Assembly (NCBI GenBank): GCA_937928755.1
Contig: CALEZI010000173.1
Span: forward strand, 1-26,524
Length of the DNA: 26,524 bases
Reading direction: 5' to 3'
Origin: an uncultured Rhodanobacteraceae bacterium
GTDB lineage: Bacteria > Pseudomonadota > Gammaproteobacteria > Xanthomonadales > SZUA-5
The translations under genes and the position numbers were made by a program. Below the pieces are notes generated by a model. The model ran no database searches and had not been told where the DNA came from. It was given only the letters and a program-made list of their open reading frames with translations. Positions 6,478-14,364 of this stretch are shown here, one piece after another; the stretch's first letter is position 1, and each line of letters begins with the position of its first letter.

Positions 6478-6687
6478 ATGAACAACCGTCTGCGTATTCT
6501 TCGCGCCGAACGCAACTGGTCGCAGGCTGAGCTGGCCGATGCCCTCGGCGTTTCGCGACAGACCGTCAATGCCATCGAGACCGGCAAATACGACCCGAGC
6601 CTGCCGCTCGCCTTCAAGATCGCGCACGTGTTCCAGGCGGCGATCGAGACCATTTTCATCCCCGACGAGGAGTCATCCGCGCCATGA
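6478..6687 (+). CDS. Small XRE-family HTH regulator
   Basis: This 69-residue protein is essentially a single helix-turn-helix domain: MNNRLRILRAERNWSQAELADALGVSRQTVNAIETGKYDPSLPLAFKIAHVF, with the DNA-recognition helix around residues 26-36. Compact regulators with this sequence are widespread in bacteria and archaea and usually control their own operon. The gene lies 25 bases after the membrane protein gene, and its last four bases (ATGA) overlap the start of the hydrolase gene, which implies translational coupling. The triple CAAGT box upstream of the operon is the obvious candidate binding site. The family is certain; the target site and effector are inferred. Confidence 0.93.
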   Translation: MNNRLRILRAERNWSQAELADALGVSRQTVNAIETGKYDPSLPLAFKIAHVFQAAIETIFIPDEESSAP

Positions 6688-8162
6688 GATGCCTGATCCT
6701 GCCCGTCTTGTGCGCGTTCGCTGCCGGAGCTCTCGCTCCCGCCGCCGACGCGCGCCAGGTGGGCGAACTGAACTTCGAGAAATGCGAGTTGCCGGTGGTC
6801 GGCACGCGCCCGAGCAATCCACTCAACGCCGAGTGCACGACGCTCGAGGTTCCGGAAAATTGGGACGATGCGAGTTCGCGCAAGATCAAACTGGCGGTCG
6901 CGCTGGTGCCGTCGCGATCGCCGAAACCGAAGCCGGACCCGGTATTCATCCTGGCCGGTGGCCCCGGCCAGTCGGCGCGCGAATCCTGGCGCATGATGGC
7001 CGGCACCTTCCGTGCGGTGCTCGCCGAACGGCATGTCGTGCTGCTCGACCAGCGTGGTACCGGTGCGTCGAACCGCTTCGACTGCCCGACACCGGAAAAC
7101 ATCGACCCGCTGATCACGACGATCGATCCCGAGCAGGCTGCCGCGCTCGCACGCGCATGCATCGATGCGGTCAAGGACACGCACGACGTGCGCTACTACA
7201 GCACCGAGGACGCCGCGCGCGACCTCGACCACGTGCGTCAGGCGCTGGGCGCGCCGCAGCTCAATCTGGTCGGCATTTCCTATGGCACACGCGTGGGCCA
7301 GATTTACGCCAGGCGCTATCCCGATCGCGTGCGCAGCCTGCTGCTCGACAGTGTGATCCCCAACGAGCTGATCCTCGGCACCGAGCACTCGATCAACCTG
7401 GAAGATGTGCTCAAGGTGCAACTCGGTCGATGCCGCGATGATGCCGAGTGCGGCAAGCAGTTCGGTGATCCGTACGCCACCTTGCGCGAACTCGCGGCGC
7501 AGTTGCGCGCCAACCCGCGCATGGCGCCGGGGCGCGATCCGCGCAGCGGCCAGGCTGAGGAGCAGCCGTTGACTCCAGGCTCGCTGATGGCCATCGCGCG
7601 CATGTACATGTACTCGAGCGAGACGGCTGGCCTGTTGCCGCTGACGTTGGCCGAAGCCAAGGCCGGTCGCTTCGAGCCCTTGCTGGCGCAGGCGGCGATG
7701 ATGTCCGAGGACATGGGTGCGCAGATCGCCACTGGCGTCAACTGGTCGGTGGTCTGCGCCGAAGATGCCGCGCATTTTGCGCCACGGCCGCAGGACGATG
7801 AGTTGCTGATGGGGCAGGACTTCATTGTCACGACCATCAACTGGTGCAAGGAATGGCCCAGGCGCGAGGTCCCGGCAGACTTTCACCAGCCGATGTCGGG
7901 CGACACGCCGACGCTGATCCTGTCCGGCGAGTTCGATCCGGTGACGCCGCCGCGTTATGGCGATCAGGTGGTCGCCAACCTGCCGAACGGCCGCCATCTG
8001 GTGGTGCCCGGTCAGGGCCACAGCGTCATGGGCCGCGGCTGCGGACCGAAGCTGGTCGACGCATTCATCGACAGCGCCGATGCCAAGGCGCTGGAAGCCG
8101 ACTGCCTCAAGGAGCAGACCCCGGCGCCGTTCTTCTTGAATTTCTCGGGGAGTGCGCCGTGA
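6684..8162 (+). CDS. Exported alpha/beta-hydrolase, tripeptidyl-aminopeptidase-like
   Basis: The start overlaps the regulator stop by four bases. The 492-residue protein has a signal peptide (MRCLILPVLCAFAAGALAPAADA), then an alpha/beta-hydrolase core. The oxyanion loop is FILAGGPGQSA (88-98), the nucleophile elbow is VGISYGTR with Ser199, and the C-terminal TAP-like part carries Asp418 (LSGEFDPVTP) and His446 (VPGQGHS), so the Ser-Asp-His triad is complete. The helical insert between core and C-terminal part is typical of this family, which includes secreted mycelial tripeptidyl aminopeptidases and proline-iminopeptidase-like enzymes. It probably cleaves N-terminal peptides or small esters in the periplasm or outside the cell. 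Coupling to a regulator and membrane protein is unusual for this family and suggests it is the operon's effector. The exact substrate is not visible. Confidence 0.9.
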   Translation: MRCLILPVLCAFAAGALAPAADARQVGELNFEKCELPVVGTRPSNPLNAECTTLEVPENWDDASSRKIKLAVALVPSRSPKPKPDPVFILAGGPGQSARESWRMMAGTFRAVLAERHVVLLDQRGTGASNRFDCPTPENIDPLITTIDPEQAAALARACIDAVKDTHDVRYYSTEDAARDLDHVRQALGAPQLNLVGISYGTRVGQIYARRYPDRVRSLLLDSVIPNELILGTEHSINLEDVLKVQLGRCRDDAECGKQFGDPYATLRELAAQLRANPRMAPGRDPRSGQAEEQPLTPGSLMAIARMYMYSSETAGLLPLTLAEAKAGRFEPLLAQAAMMSEDMGAQIATGVNWSVVCAEDAAHFAPRPQDDELLMGQDFIVTTINWCKEWPRREVPADFHQPMSGDTPTLILSGEFDPVTPPRYGDQVVANLPNGRHLVVPGQGHSVMGRGCGPKLVDAFIDSADAKALEADCLKEQTPAPFFLNFSGSAP

Positions 8163-8183
8163 TTGCGCAAATCCACGTGCCGG

Positions 8184-8256
8184 GTAGGAGCGACGTGTAC
8201 GTCGCGACCGGCGAATCAACCCACCACGGCGGTCGCGACGTACACGTCGCTCCTAC
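8184..8256. repeat. REP-like pair, type A: perfect 27-bp inverted repeat
   Basis: Each unit begins GTAGGAGCGACGTGTACGTC. Unit one is 8184-8210, and unit two, in inverse orientation, is 8230-8256; the two are perfectly identical over 27 bases, with 19 bases between them. Each unit is itself a hairpin (GCGAC and GTCGC arms). The GTAG head plus hairpin is the layout of REP/SMAG elements known in Xanthomonadales. It lies between the hydrolase and the ABC transporter genes. Confidence 0.85.
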
Positions 8257-8292
8257 ACCAGGCGGCTGCCGCACACGGATTGGAGCGAACTC

Positions 8293-9027
8293 ATGATCGA
8301 ACTCACCGACCTGCGCAAGACCTTCGGCACCGTCAAGGCCGTCGACGGCGTCAGCTTCACCGCGCGAGACGGCGAAATCACCGGTCTGCTTGGCCCCAAC
8401 GGTGCCGGCAAGACCACCACGCTGCGCATGCTGTACACGCTGATGAAGCCGGAAACCGGCCGCATCAGCGTCGACGGCGTCGACATCGCCAGGGATCCCG
8501 ACAGCGCCCGGCGCAAGCTGGGTGTGTTGCCTGACGCGCGCGGCCTGTACAAGCGGCTCACCGCGCGCGAGAACGTCGAGTACTTCGGGCGCCTGCACGG
8601 CCTCGACGAAGCCACGCTCAAGCAGCGCACCGATGCGCTGATCGCCTCGCTCGGCATCGAGGACATCGCCAACCGGCGCACCGAGGGTTTCTCTAACGGC
8701 CAGCGCGTGAAAACCGCCATCGCCCGCGCGCTGGTGCACGATCCGCGCAATGTGCTGCTCGACGAGCCGACCAACGGCCTCGACGTGATGGCCACCCGCG
8801 CCTTGCGCAAGTTCATGTTGCAACTGCGCGCCGAGGGCCGCTGCGTGCTGTTCAGCAGCCACATCATGCAGGAGGTGGCTGCCTTGTGCGACCGCATCGT
8901 GGTCATCGCCAAAGGCCGCGTGGTGGCGCAGGGCACGGCGGACGAATTGCGCGCGTTGACCGGTGAAACCAACCTGGAAGACGCGTTCGTCAAAGTCATT
9001 GGTTCGGAAGAAGGACTGTCGCTATGA
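8293..9027 (+). CDS. natA: NatA-like ABC exporter ATPase
   Basis: The 244-residue ATP-binding subunit starts after a GGAG ribosome-binding site (8282-8285). It shows the Walker A loop GPNGAGKTT (34-42), the Walker B and D-loop LLDEPTNGLDVMA, and the switch histidine in FSSHIMQEVAALCDRI. The ABC signature is GFSNGQRVK rather than LSGGQ, a variation seen in the NatA group. The C-terminal part is short, as in ABC-2-type exporters. It powers the membrane subunit encoded by the next gene, whose ATG overlaps its stop codon (ATGA). NatAB of Bacillus exports sodium ions, but the substrate here is not shown by the sequence. The upstream REP pair separates it from the hydrolase operon. Confidence 0.9.
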   Translation: MIELTDLRKTFGTVKAVDGVSFTARDGEITGLLGPNGAGKTTTLRMLYTLMKPETGRISVDGVDIARDPDSARRKLGVLPDARGLYKRLTARENVEYFGRLHGLDEATLKQRTDALIASLGIEDIANRRTEGFSNGQRVKTAIARALVHDPRNVLLDEPTNGLDVMATRALRKFMLQLRAEGRCVLFSSHIMQEVAALCDRIVVIAKGRVVAQGTADELRALTGETNLEDAFVKVIGSEEGLSL

Positions 9028-10199
9028 GCCCCTGGAGAATCGTCTTCCTCAAGGAAGTGCGCGAGAACATGCGCGACAAGCGCACCATGTTCAGCACCTT
9101 CGTGCTCGGCACGCTGCTCGGACCGGTGCTGTTCGCCGGGCTGATCGCGCTGATCATCTCGATCACCCTGGAGCGCGGCGAGAAGCCGCTGGAGCTGCCC
9201 ATTGTCGGTGCCGAACACGCGCCAAACCTGGTTGCCTGGCTGAACAACCGTGGCGTCAAGATCGAAGACGCGCCGGCCGATCCAGAAGCCGCCATCCGCA
9301 AGCGCGAAAAGGACGTGGTGTTGCGTATCCCGGCCGAATACGCGCAGCAATGGCGCGAAGGACGCGCCGCCACGGTGGAACTGATCGTCGACCGCTCGCA
9401 GCAGAAGGCCGAACAGACGGTCGGACGCGCTGAACGCCTGCTCGCCGAATACAGTGGGCAAACCGCGTCGTTGCGGCTGATGGTGCGCGGGGTCAGCCCG
9501 GAGGTTGTGCAGCCGGTGCTGATCGCCGATGTCGATCAGTCGACACCGCAGAGCCGCGGCGGCATGCTGCTGTCGATGCTGCCGTACCTTTTGATCCTGA
9601 CCGTGTTCGCCGGCGGCAATTACCTCGCCACCGACGCCACCGCCGGCGAGCGCGAGCGTCAGTCGCTGGAACCGTTGCTGATCAATCCGGTCAGCCGCGG
9701 TCAGATCATGGGCGGCAAGTTGATCGCCACCTTCGCCTTTGCCGTGGTGTCGCTGGCAATCTCGCTGGTCGCATTCTCGTTGACGGCGAAGCTGGTGCCG
9801 GTGGAGAAGATCGGCATGGTGGTGAAGATGGGGCCGGTCGAATGCGCGTTGCTGTTCCTGGTGGTGGCGCCACTCGGCCTGATCGGCGCCGGCCTGCTGA
9901 CCAGCGTGTCGGCTTTCGCCAAGGGTTTCCGCGAGGCGCAGACCTACAACACGCTGCTGATCATCCTGCCGGCGATCCCGTCGATGCTGATGGCGCTCAA
10001 TCCGGTGAAGCCGGCCGACTGGATGTACGCGGTGCCGCTGCTCAGCCACCAGTTGCTGATCGAACAGACGGTGCGCGGCGAGGCCCTGGTTGCCTGGCAG
10101 GTGGCGGCATCGATCGGCGCCACGCTGGCGATCGGCATCGTCATCGCACTGATTGCGGCGCGGCTGTACCACCGCGAGCATCTGGCGATTTCAGCGTAG
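9024..10199 (+). CDS. natB: NatB-like ABC-2 permease
   Basis: The 391-residue membrane subunit has a first helix near residues 24-48, a periplasmic domain to about residue 180, then five further helices (starting GGMLLSMLPYLLILTVFAGGNY and ending GATLAIGIVIALIAARLY). The cytoplasmic motif ERERQSLEPLLINPVSR, just after the second helix, is a hallmark of ABC-2 exporters of the NatB/YhaP type and contacts the ATPase. The start overlaps the ATPase gene by four bases, so the two subunits are made together. A strong 15-bp hairpin follows six bases after the stop. The transported substrate is unknown; sodium, drugs or peptides are all possible for this family. Confidence 0.9.
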   Translation: MSPWRIVFLKEVRENMRDKRTMFSTFVLGTLLGPVLFAGLIALIISITLERGEKPLELPIVGAEHAPNLVAWLNNRGVKIEDAPADPEAAIRKREKDVVLRIPAEYAQQWREGRAATVELIVDRSQQKAEQTVGRAERLLAEYSGQTASLRLMVRGVSPEVVQPVLIADVDQSTPQSRGGMLLSMLPYLLILTVFAGGNYLATDATAGERERQSLEPLLINPVSRGQIMGGKLIATFAFAVVSLAISLVAFSLTAKLVPVEKIGMVVKMGPVECALLFLVVAPLGLIGAGLLTSVSAFAKGFREAQTYNTLLIILPAIPSMLMALNPVKPADWMYAVPLLSHQLLIEQTVRGEALVAWQVAASIGATLAIGIVIALIAARLYHREHLAISA

Positions 10200-10204
10200 C
10201 GGTC

Positions 10205-10237
10205 TGTCGGGCGAGTCGCTTTGCGGCTCGTCCGACA
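10205..10237 (+). terminator. 15-bp stem with three-base loop after natB-like gene
   Basis: TGTCGGGCGAGTCGC (10205-10219) pairs with GCGGCTCGTCCGACA (10223-10237) with two G-T wobbles and a TTT loop. It starts six bases after the stop. No T-run follows. The shape also resembles a REP-type palindrome, so it may be a dispersed repeat serving as a terminator. Confidence 0.6.
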
Positions 10238-10254
10238 ACCGGCCGGCAAGCAGA

Positions 10255-10362
10255 GTGAAACGTGAAATGTGAAACGTCAATTTAGAAGCGGTGAAAAGTG
10301 AAACGTGAAACGTCAATCGAAGCGCGCACCAATTGACGTTTCACATTTCACTTTTCACCTTA
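10255..10362. repeat. Word-repeat element: GTGAAACG/GTGAAATG with inverted arm
   Basis: The left part (10255-10318) repeats GTGAAACG, GTGAAATG and GTGAAAAG words and twice reads GAAACGTCAAT. The right part (10332-10359) is the inverse complement (AATTGACGTTTCACATTTCA and onward). The central loop is AAGCGCGCACC. A second copy with the same core stands at 21901-21966. It lies in the convergent gap between the ABC exporter and rsgA. Confidence 0.75.
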
Positions 10363-10405
10363 CTTGCGACTTTTCCCGAATGTGCCGCTCTCACCGCCGC
10401 CGCTA

Positions 10406-11482
10406 CTACCTCCCCTTCTTCTTCAACACATCGCGCAGCGCGCGGGCCATGGCGGCGTCGTGCTGGCGGCGTTCGCGCCTGGCCAGCGCGCTTTCGCCGG
10501 CGCGTGAGATTTCGCCGCCGAGTTTGCTCCAACTGCTCAGTCGCGCCGCTTCGAGTTCGCCGGCATTCACCGCGGCGCGCACGGCGCAGCCGGGTTCCTT
10601 TTCGTGCTTGCAGTCGCGAAAGCGGCAGGTTGCGGCCAACGCCTCGATGTCGTCGAAACCGGCTTCGGCGAGATCCTCGTCGCCGGTCAGCTTGATTTCG
10701 CGCAGCCCGGGCGTGTCGATCAGACAGGCGCCGCCGGGCAGCGGTTTCAGCGCGCGCGACACCGTGGTGTGGCGGCCGCGGCCGTCGTTCTCGCGCACCG
10801 TGCCGGTGGCCTGGATTTCGCCGCCGAGCAGGGTGTTGGTGAGAGTCGACTTGCCGGCGCCCGAAGATCCCACCAGCACCGCTGTTTGTCCCGGCTGCAG
10901 TGTGCTTGCCAATGCGGCGCAACTCTCGGCGGATTTGGCGTTGATCACGTGCAGCGCGGTGCTCGGCGCGATCGCCTCGACCGACTGTCGAAAGTTTTCC
11001 AGGTCTTCGGCGCGATCGGCCTTGGTCAATACCAGCGATGGCTGCACGCCAGAGCCGCTGACCAGCGCCAGATAGCGTTCGATGCGCCGCAGGTTGAAGT
11101 CGCGATCGAGGCCCGTGACGATCAGCACGTGGTCGATGTTGGACGCGATCGCCTGCCGCGCCTGGGTCTCGCCGGCAGCGCCGCGCACCAGGGTCGAGAA
11201 GCGCGGCAACAACTCCTCGATCATCCATTCGCCGCCGTGCCGCAGCGCGGCAATGCACCAGTCGCCAACGCACGGCCGCTCGCTGGCTTGCTCGACCCGG
11301 TGGCGCAAGCGCGGCAGCGATTTCGCCGGCCAGGTGTCGACACCATCGTGGATCACATAACCGGAGCGATGCTGTTCGACCAGGCGGGCGACGATGCTGT
11401 CGTCGGGAATCGACAGCGATGGCCAGTGTTCGGCGGAAAAGCCGATATGCGAAAGGCGGTCGATGTCGAGTGGGTTGGGCAT
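10406..11482 (-). CDS. rsgA: RsgA, small-subunit-dependent GTPase
   Basis: The 358-residue protein shows the circularly permuted GTPase order that defines RsgA/YjeQ: G4 (LTKAD, 152-156) before G1 (GSSGAGKST, 205-213), G2 (RHTT, 237-240) and G3 (DTPG, 256-259). An N-terminal OB-like domain precedes it, and a C-terminal zinc finger uses Cys286, Cys291, His293 and Cys299 (CRFRDCKHEKEPGC). RsgA checks late 30S subunits and releases RbfA during maturation. No Shine-Dalgarno sequence is seen before the ATG at 11482. A -10-like TAGACT (11492-11497, minus strand) lies only nine bases upstream, so a leaderless message is possible. With darP, this is the second ribosome-assembly factor in the window, but the two are not linked. 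Confidence 0.96.
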   Translation of the reverse strand: MPNPLDIDRLSHIGFSAEHWPSLSIPDDSIVARLVEQHRSGYVIHDGVDTWPAKSLPRLRHRVEQASERPCVGDWCIAALRHGGEWMIEELLPRFSTLVRGAAGETQARQAIASNIDHVLIVTGLDRDFNLRRIERYLALVSGSGVQPSLVLTKADRAEDLENFRQSVEAIAPSTALHVINAKSAESCAALASTLQPGQTAVLVGSSGAGKSTLTNTLLGGEIQATGTVRENDGRGRHTTVSRALKPLPGGACLIDTPGLREIKLTGDEDLAEAGFDDIEALAATCRFRDCKHEKEPGCAVRAAVNAGELEAARLSSWSKLGGEISRAGESALARRERRQHDAAMARALRDVLKKKGR

Positions 11483-11628
11483 TCGGGGCGGAGTCTAGTG
11501 TGCTTTGCCGTTGATGCGCACGCCGATCGCGCGTGTCAGCGCATGCAGCCACGGTATGCCCACCGAGTCTTCGTACTTTCACCGGTATTCAATGCGATGA
11601 TCGAAAGCCCATCGGACGGAGTATCCCC

Positions 11629-12378
11629 ATGAACGCACTCGACAACCTGCTCGGCCAACTGGGACCCGACACCATTGCGCGCATGGCCGGCCAGCTGGGA
11701 GTTTCTCCGCAGCAGACGCAAACCGCGATCCAGGCCGCGTTGCCGATGCTGATGGGCGCAATGCAACGCAATGCCGCGACACCGCAGGGTGCGGAGTCGC
11801 TGCATCAGGCAGTCACCCGCGATCATCAGGGCGTCGACCTTGGCGGCCTGCTGGGCGGTCTGCTCGGCGGTGGCGGTGGCGGCGGCGCAGGAGCGCTCGG
11901 TGGCTTGCTTGGCGGCGGTGGCAATGCCGGCGGTGGCCTGGGCGGACTGATGGGTGCGGTGATGGGCGCGATGAGCGGCGGCCAGCCGCAGGGTGCGCAG
12001 CGCTCGCCGCTGGAGAACGGTGCAGCGATCCTCGGTCATGTATTTGGCCAGCAGCAGCCGCGCGCAGCGGCCGGCGTGGCGCGCGCATCGGGTCTGGATG
12101 GCGCAACCGCAGCGAAGCTGATGGCGATGCTGGCGCCGCTGCTCATGGGCGCGCTGGGCCAGGCGACGCAGAAGCAGGGCCTGGATGCCGGCGGACTCGG
12201 CGATCTGCTCGGTCAGGTCACGCGTGGTCTGGGCGGGCAGGGCGGCCAGGGCGGCCAGGGCAGCGGCGTACCAAACGTGGTCAGCAGCATGCTCGACAGC
12301 GACGGCGACGGCGATGTCGACGCGCAGGATCTGCTGGCGGCCGGTTCGAAGCTGTTCGGCAGCTTCATGCAACGTTGA
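11629..12378 (+). CDS. DUF937 (YidB-like) protein with C-terminal EF-hand-like loop
   Basis: I chose the ATG at 11629 because a GGAG site (11618-11621) precedes it and the family start (MNALDNLLGQLGPDTIARMAGQLGVSPQQTQTAIQ) follows. The 249-residue protein has the DUF937 N-terminal helical bundle, a long Gly/Leu/Met-rich stretch (about 68-118, GGLLGG repeats), a second helical repeat (SGLDGATAAKLMAMLAPLLMGALG, 154-177), and a Gly/Gln linker (GGQGGQGGQG). It ends with DSDGDGDVDAQD (223-234), where Asp stands at loop positions 1, 3, 5, 7, 9 and 12, the calcium-binding pattern of EF-hand or dockerin loops. No signal peptide is seen. Family function is unknown. The gene is divergent from rsgA. Confidence 0.82.
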   Translation: MNALDNLLGQLGPDTIARMAGQLGVSPQQTQTAIQAALPMLMGAMQRNAATPQGAESLHQAVTRDHQGVDLGGLLGGLLGGGGGGGAGALGGLLGGGGNAGGGLGGLMGAVMGAMSGGQPQGAQRSPLENGAAILGHVFGQQQPRAAAGVARASGLDGATAAKLMAMLAPLLMGALGQATQKQGLDAGGLGDLLGQVTRGLGGQGGQGGQGSGVPNVVSSMLDSDGDGDVDAQDLLAAGSKLFGSFMQR

Positions 12379-12512
12379 GATCGACGCCGGTCGGAAGATC
12401 CTGAAGACCGGCCAACGCGCCCGCGGGTTTCGTCGCCCGCGCTCACCACTGATTCAGCATTGCGCCTCAAGCATCGCCAGCCGTTGATCGGATCCCACTT
12501 GAGGAGAACGCG

Positions 12513-13229
12513 ATGCACAAGTCCTTGTTCCTGGCGCTGCTGATCGCCAGTGGCGCCGTATTGGCGGAAGATGGCTGGAACGGTGCGGGTGAGCTGGGCC
12601 TGGCCCTGACGCGCGGCAATTCCGAGACCGAGAGCCTGAACGCCAAGCTCGGGCTCAGTTTCGAAGACGCCGCCTGGAAGCACAACATCGGCTTCGCGGC
12701 GCTGCGGCAGAAAGGGGAAGTCGGCGGCAGCGAAGAGCTCGAACTGACCGCCAATCGCTACGAACTCAGTGGATCGAGCGCCTACAGCCTGAGTGAGCGC
12801 AGTTATCTGATCGGCTCGCTGCGCTACGAAAACGACGACTTCGCGCCCTACGATTATCAAACCGTGGCCTCATTCGGTGCCGGTTGGTTCGCGATCAAGA
12901 ACGACGTCACCGAGTGGTTGTTCGAAGGCGGCCCGGGTTATCGGCGCGTCAAGGAAGTCGCCAGCGGAGAATCCGACGGCCAGGCGGTGTTCCGCGGCCG
13001 CATGGCCTACAAGCACGCCTTCAATGCGAGCACATCGTTCGAGAACACGCTGCTGGTCGAAGCCGGCTCGGACAACACCTTTGCGCAGAACGACAGCGGC
13101 CTGAGCGTCAAGATGAACGCGTCGCTGGCGCTCAAGGCGGGGCTGCAGTTCCGCCACAACAGCGATGTCGCGCCGGGCTTGAAGAAAACCGACTCGCTGT
13201 TCACCACCAACCTGGTGTACGCCTTCTGA
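12513..13229 (+). CDS. YdiY-type DUF481 outer-membrane protein
   Basis: The gene has a clear GAGGAG ribosome-binding site. The 238-residue product starts MHKSLFLALLIASGAVLAEDGW, a signal peptide cut near residue 18. The mature chain is a run of alternating amphipathic beta strands: GELGLALTRGNSETESLNAKLGLSF near the start, then SYLIGSLRYENDDFAPYDYQ. It closes with SLFTTNLVYAF, ending in Phe as outer-membrane barrels usually do. The TRGNSETES motif is typical of DUF481, the salt-stress-induced YdiY family. It probably forms a small outer-membrane barrel of unknown cargo. Upstream, 134 bases hold a possible hairpin but no other gene. A REP pair follows directly after the stop. Confidence 0.9.
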   Translation: MHKSLFLALLIASGAVLAEDGWNGAGELGLALTRGNSETESLNAKLGLSFEDAAWKHNIGFAALRQKGEVGGSEELELTANRYELSGSSAYSLSERSYLIGSLRYENDDFAPYDYQTVASFGAGWFAIKNDVTEWLFEGGPGYRRVKEVASGESDGQAVFRGRMAYKHAFNASTSFENTLLVEAGSDNTFAQNDSGLSVKMNASLALKAGLQFRHNSDVAPGLKKTDSLFTTNLVYAF

Positions 13230-13230
13230 G

Positions 13231-13310
13231 GCCTGTGGCAGCGGGCTCCGCCCGCGAGCTTCTGTCGGTACCGGAGCCAGAGATCGCGGGTTGAACCCGC
13301 TCCCACAGGC
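13231..13310. repeat. REP-like pair, type B, between convergent genes
   Basis: Unit one (13231-13259) reads GCCTGTGGCAGCGGGCTCCG and onward. Unit two (13282-13310) is its inverse form, ending AACCCGCTCCCACAGGC. Each holds a GCGGG/CCCGC hairpin beside a CTGTGG head. The pair starts one base after the DUF481 stop and ends seven bases before the stop codon of the opposing reductase gene, so it probably serves as a two-way terminator. Confidence 0.8.
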
Positions 13311-13317
13311 ACTGCAC

Positions 13318-14364
13318 TCAGATCGCCGTCAGCTCCACCGACGGCGACACGCCCAGGCGCTGGTGCATGATCGGGCTGGTGGTGGTGTACTGCAGGTGCA
13401 CCTTGGCGCCGGGATTCATGCGTGCCTTGATCGCGAATGCGGCCAATGCGGCTTCGTGGAAGCCACACAGGATCAGTTTCTTCTTGCCGGGATAGACGTT
13501 GATGTCGCCCACGGCATAGATGCCGGGAACATTGGTCTCGAAGCGCTCGGTGTCGACCTGGATCTGGTTCTTGTCGATGCCGAGACCCCAGTTGGCGATC
13601 GGGCCGAGTTTGGGCGACAGGCCGTAGAAAGCCAGCAGATGATCGAACTCGACGACGCGGGTCACCGCATCGGCGCCGATCACGGTGATTGCCTTCAGTG
13701 TGTTGTCTTCGTGCTTGATGCCGGTGACGTTGCCGATCAGCAGTTGCAGCTTGTGTTCGTCGCACAGGCAACGCATCTTCGCCACCGACGCGGGCGCAGC
13801 GCGGAATTCGTTGGAGCGGTGGATCAACACGATGCTGCGCGCGATCGGCTGCAGCGCCAGCACCCAGTCCAACGCCGAGTCGCCGCCGCCGAGGATCACC
13901 AGATCCTTGTCGCGGAACTGCTCGGGGTTCTTCACCGAGTAGTGGATCTGCCGGCCTTCGAAAGCCTCGCTTCCGGCCACCGGCACCTTGCGCGGCTGAA
14001 ACGCACCAAGGCCGGCGGCAACGATCACCGCGCGTGCCTTGAATTCGGTGCCCTTGCTGGTGGCGACATGAAAGTGCTCGTCGTCGATCCGGCTGACCTC
14101 GGCCACTTCCTGGTCGAGGTGGAATTCGGGGTGGAACGGCGCGATCTGCTGCATCAGATTGTCGGTCAGTTCCTTGCCGGTGCACATCGGGATTGCCGGG
14201 ATGTCGTAAATCGGCTTGTCTGGGTACAGCTCGATGCACTGTCCGCCGGGTTGCACCAGCGCATCGACGACGTGCGCCTTGATGCCGAGCAGGCCAAGTT
14301 CGAATACCTGGAACAGGCCGACTGGCCCGGCTCCGACGATGACGACGTCCGTATCGATGGTCAT
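13318..14364 (-). CDS. Ferredoxin/flavodoxin-NADP reductase, thioredoxin-reductase-like type
   Basis: The 348-residue flavoprotein has the FAD-binding motif VVIVGAGPVGL (7-17), the segment QPGGQCIELYPDKPIYDIPA (38-57) and an NADPH-binding motif LGGGDSALDW (158-167). The second FAD motif is GIYAVGDINVYPGKKKLILCGFHEAALAA near the C-terminus. The CxxC redox pair of true thioredoxin reductases is absent; the only close pair is RCLC (199-202), which is not in the active-site context. This is the pattern of thioredoxin-reductase-like ferredoxin-NADP reductases such as YumC. These enzymes pass electrons from NADPH to ferredoxin or flavodoxin in the cytoplasm. An AAGGACAG ribosome-binding site precedes the ATG at 14364. 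The gene stands alone, divergent from the next operon. Confidence 0.92.
   Translation of the reverse strand: MTIDTDVVIVGAGPVGLFQVFELGLLGIKAHVVDALVQPGGQCIELYPDKPIYDIPAIPMCTGKELTDNLMQQIAPFHPEFHLDQEVAEVSRIDDEHFHVATSKGTEFKARAVIVAAGLGAFQPRKVPVAGSEAFEGRQIHYSVKNPEQFRDKDLVILGGGDSALDWVLALQPIARSIVLIHRSNEFRAAPASVAKMRCLCDEHKLQLLIGNVTGIKHEDNTLKAITVIGADAVTRVVEFDHLLAFYGLSPKLGPIANWGLGIDKNQIQVDTERFETNVPGIYAVGDINVYPGKKKLILCGFHEAALAAFAIKARMNPGAKVHLQYTTTSPIMHQRLGVSPSVELTAI

Noticed and set aside
6042..8219. A 725-codon minus-strand frame opposite the XRE/hydrolase operon
   Set aside because: The plus strand encodes proteins with complete motifs; the minus frame has none and is biased toward Arg and His.
8253..10181. 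A 642-codon minus-strand frame opposite the ABC exporter genes
   Set aside because: It is a shadow of the ATPase and permease genes, without recognisable domains.
13318..14364. Thioredoxin reductase
   Set aside because: The CxxC redox centre is missing, which fits the ferredoxin-NADP reductase branch instead.
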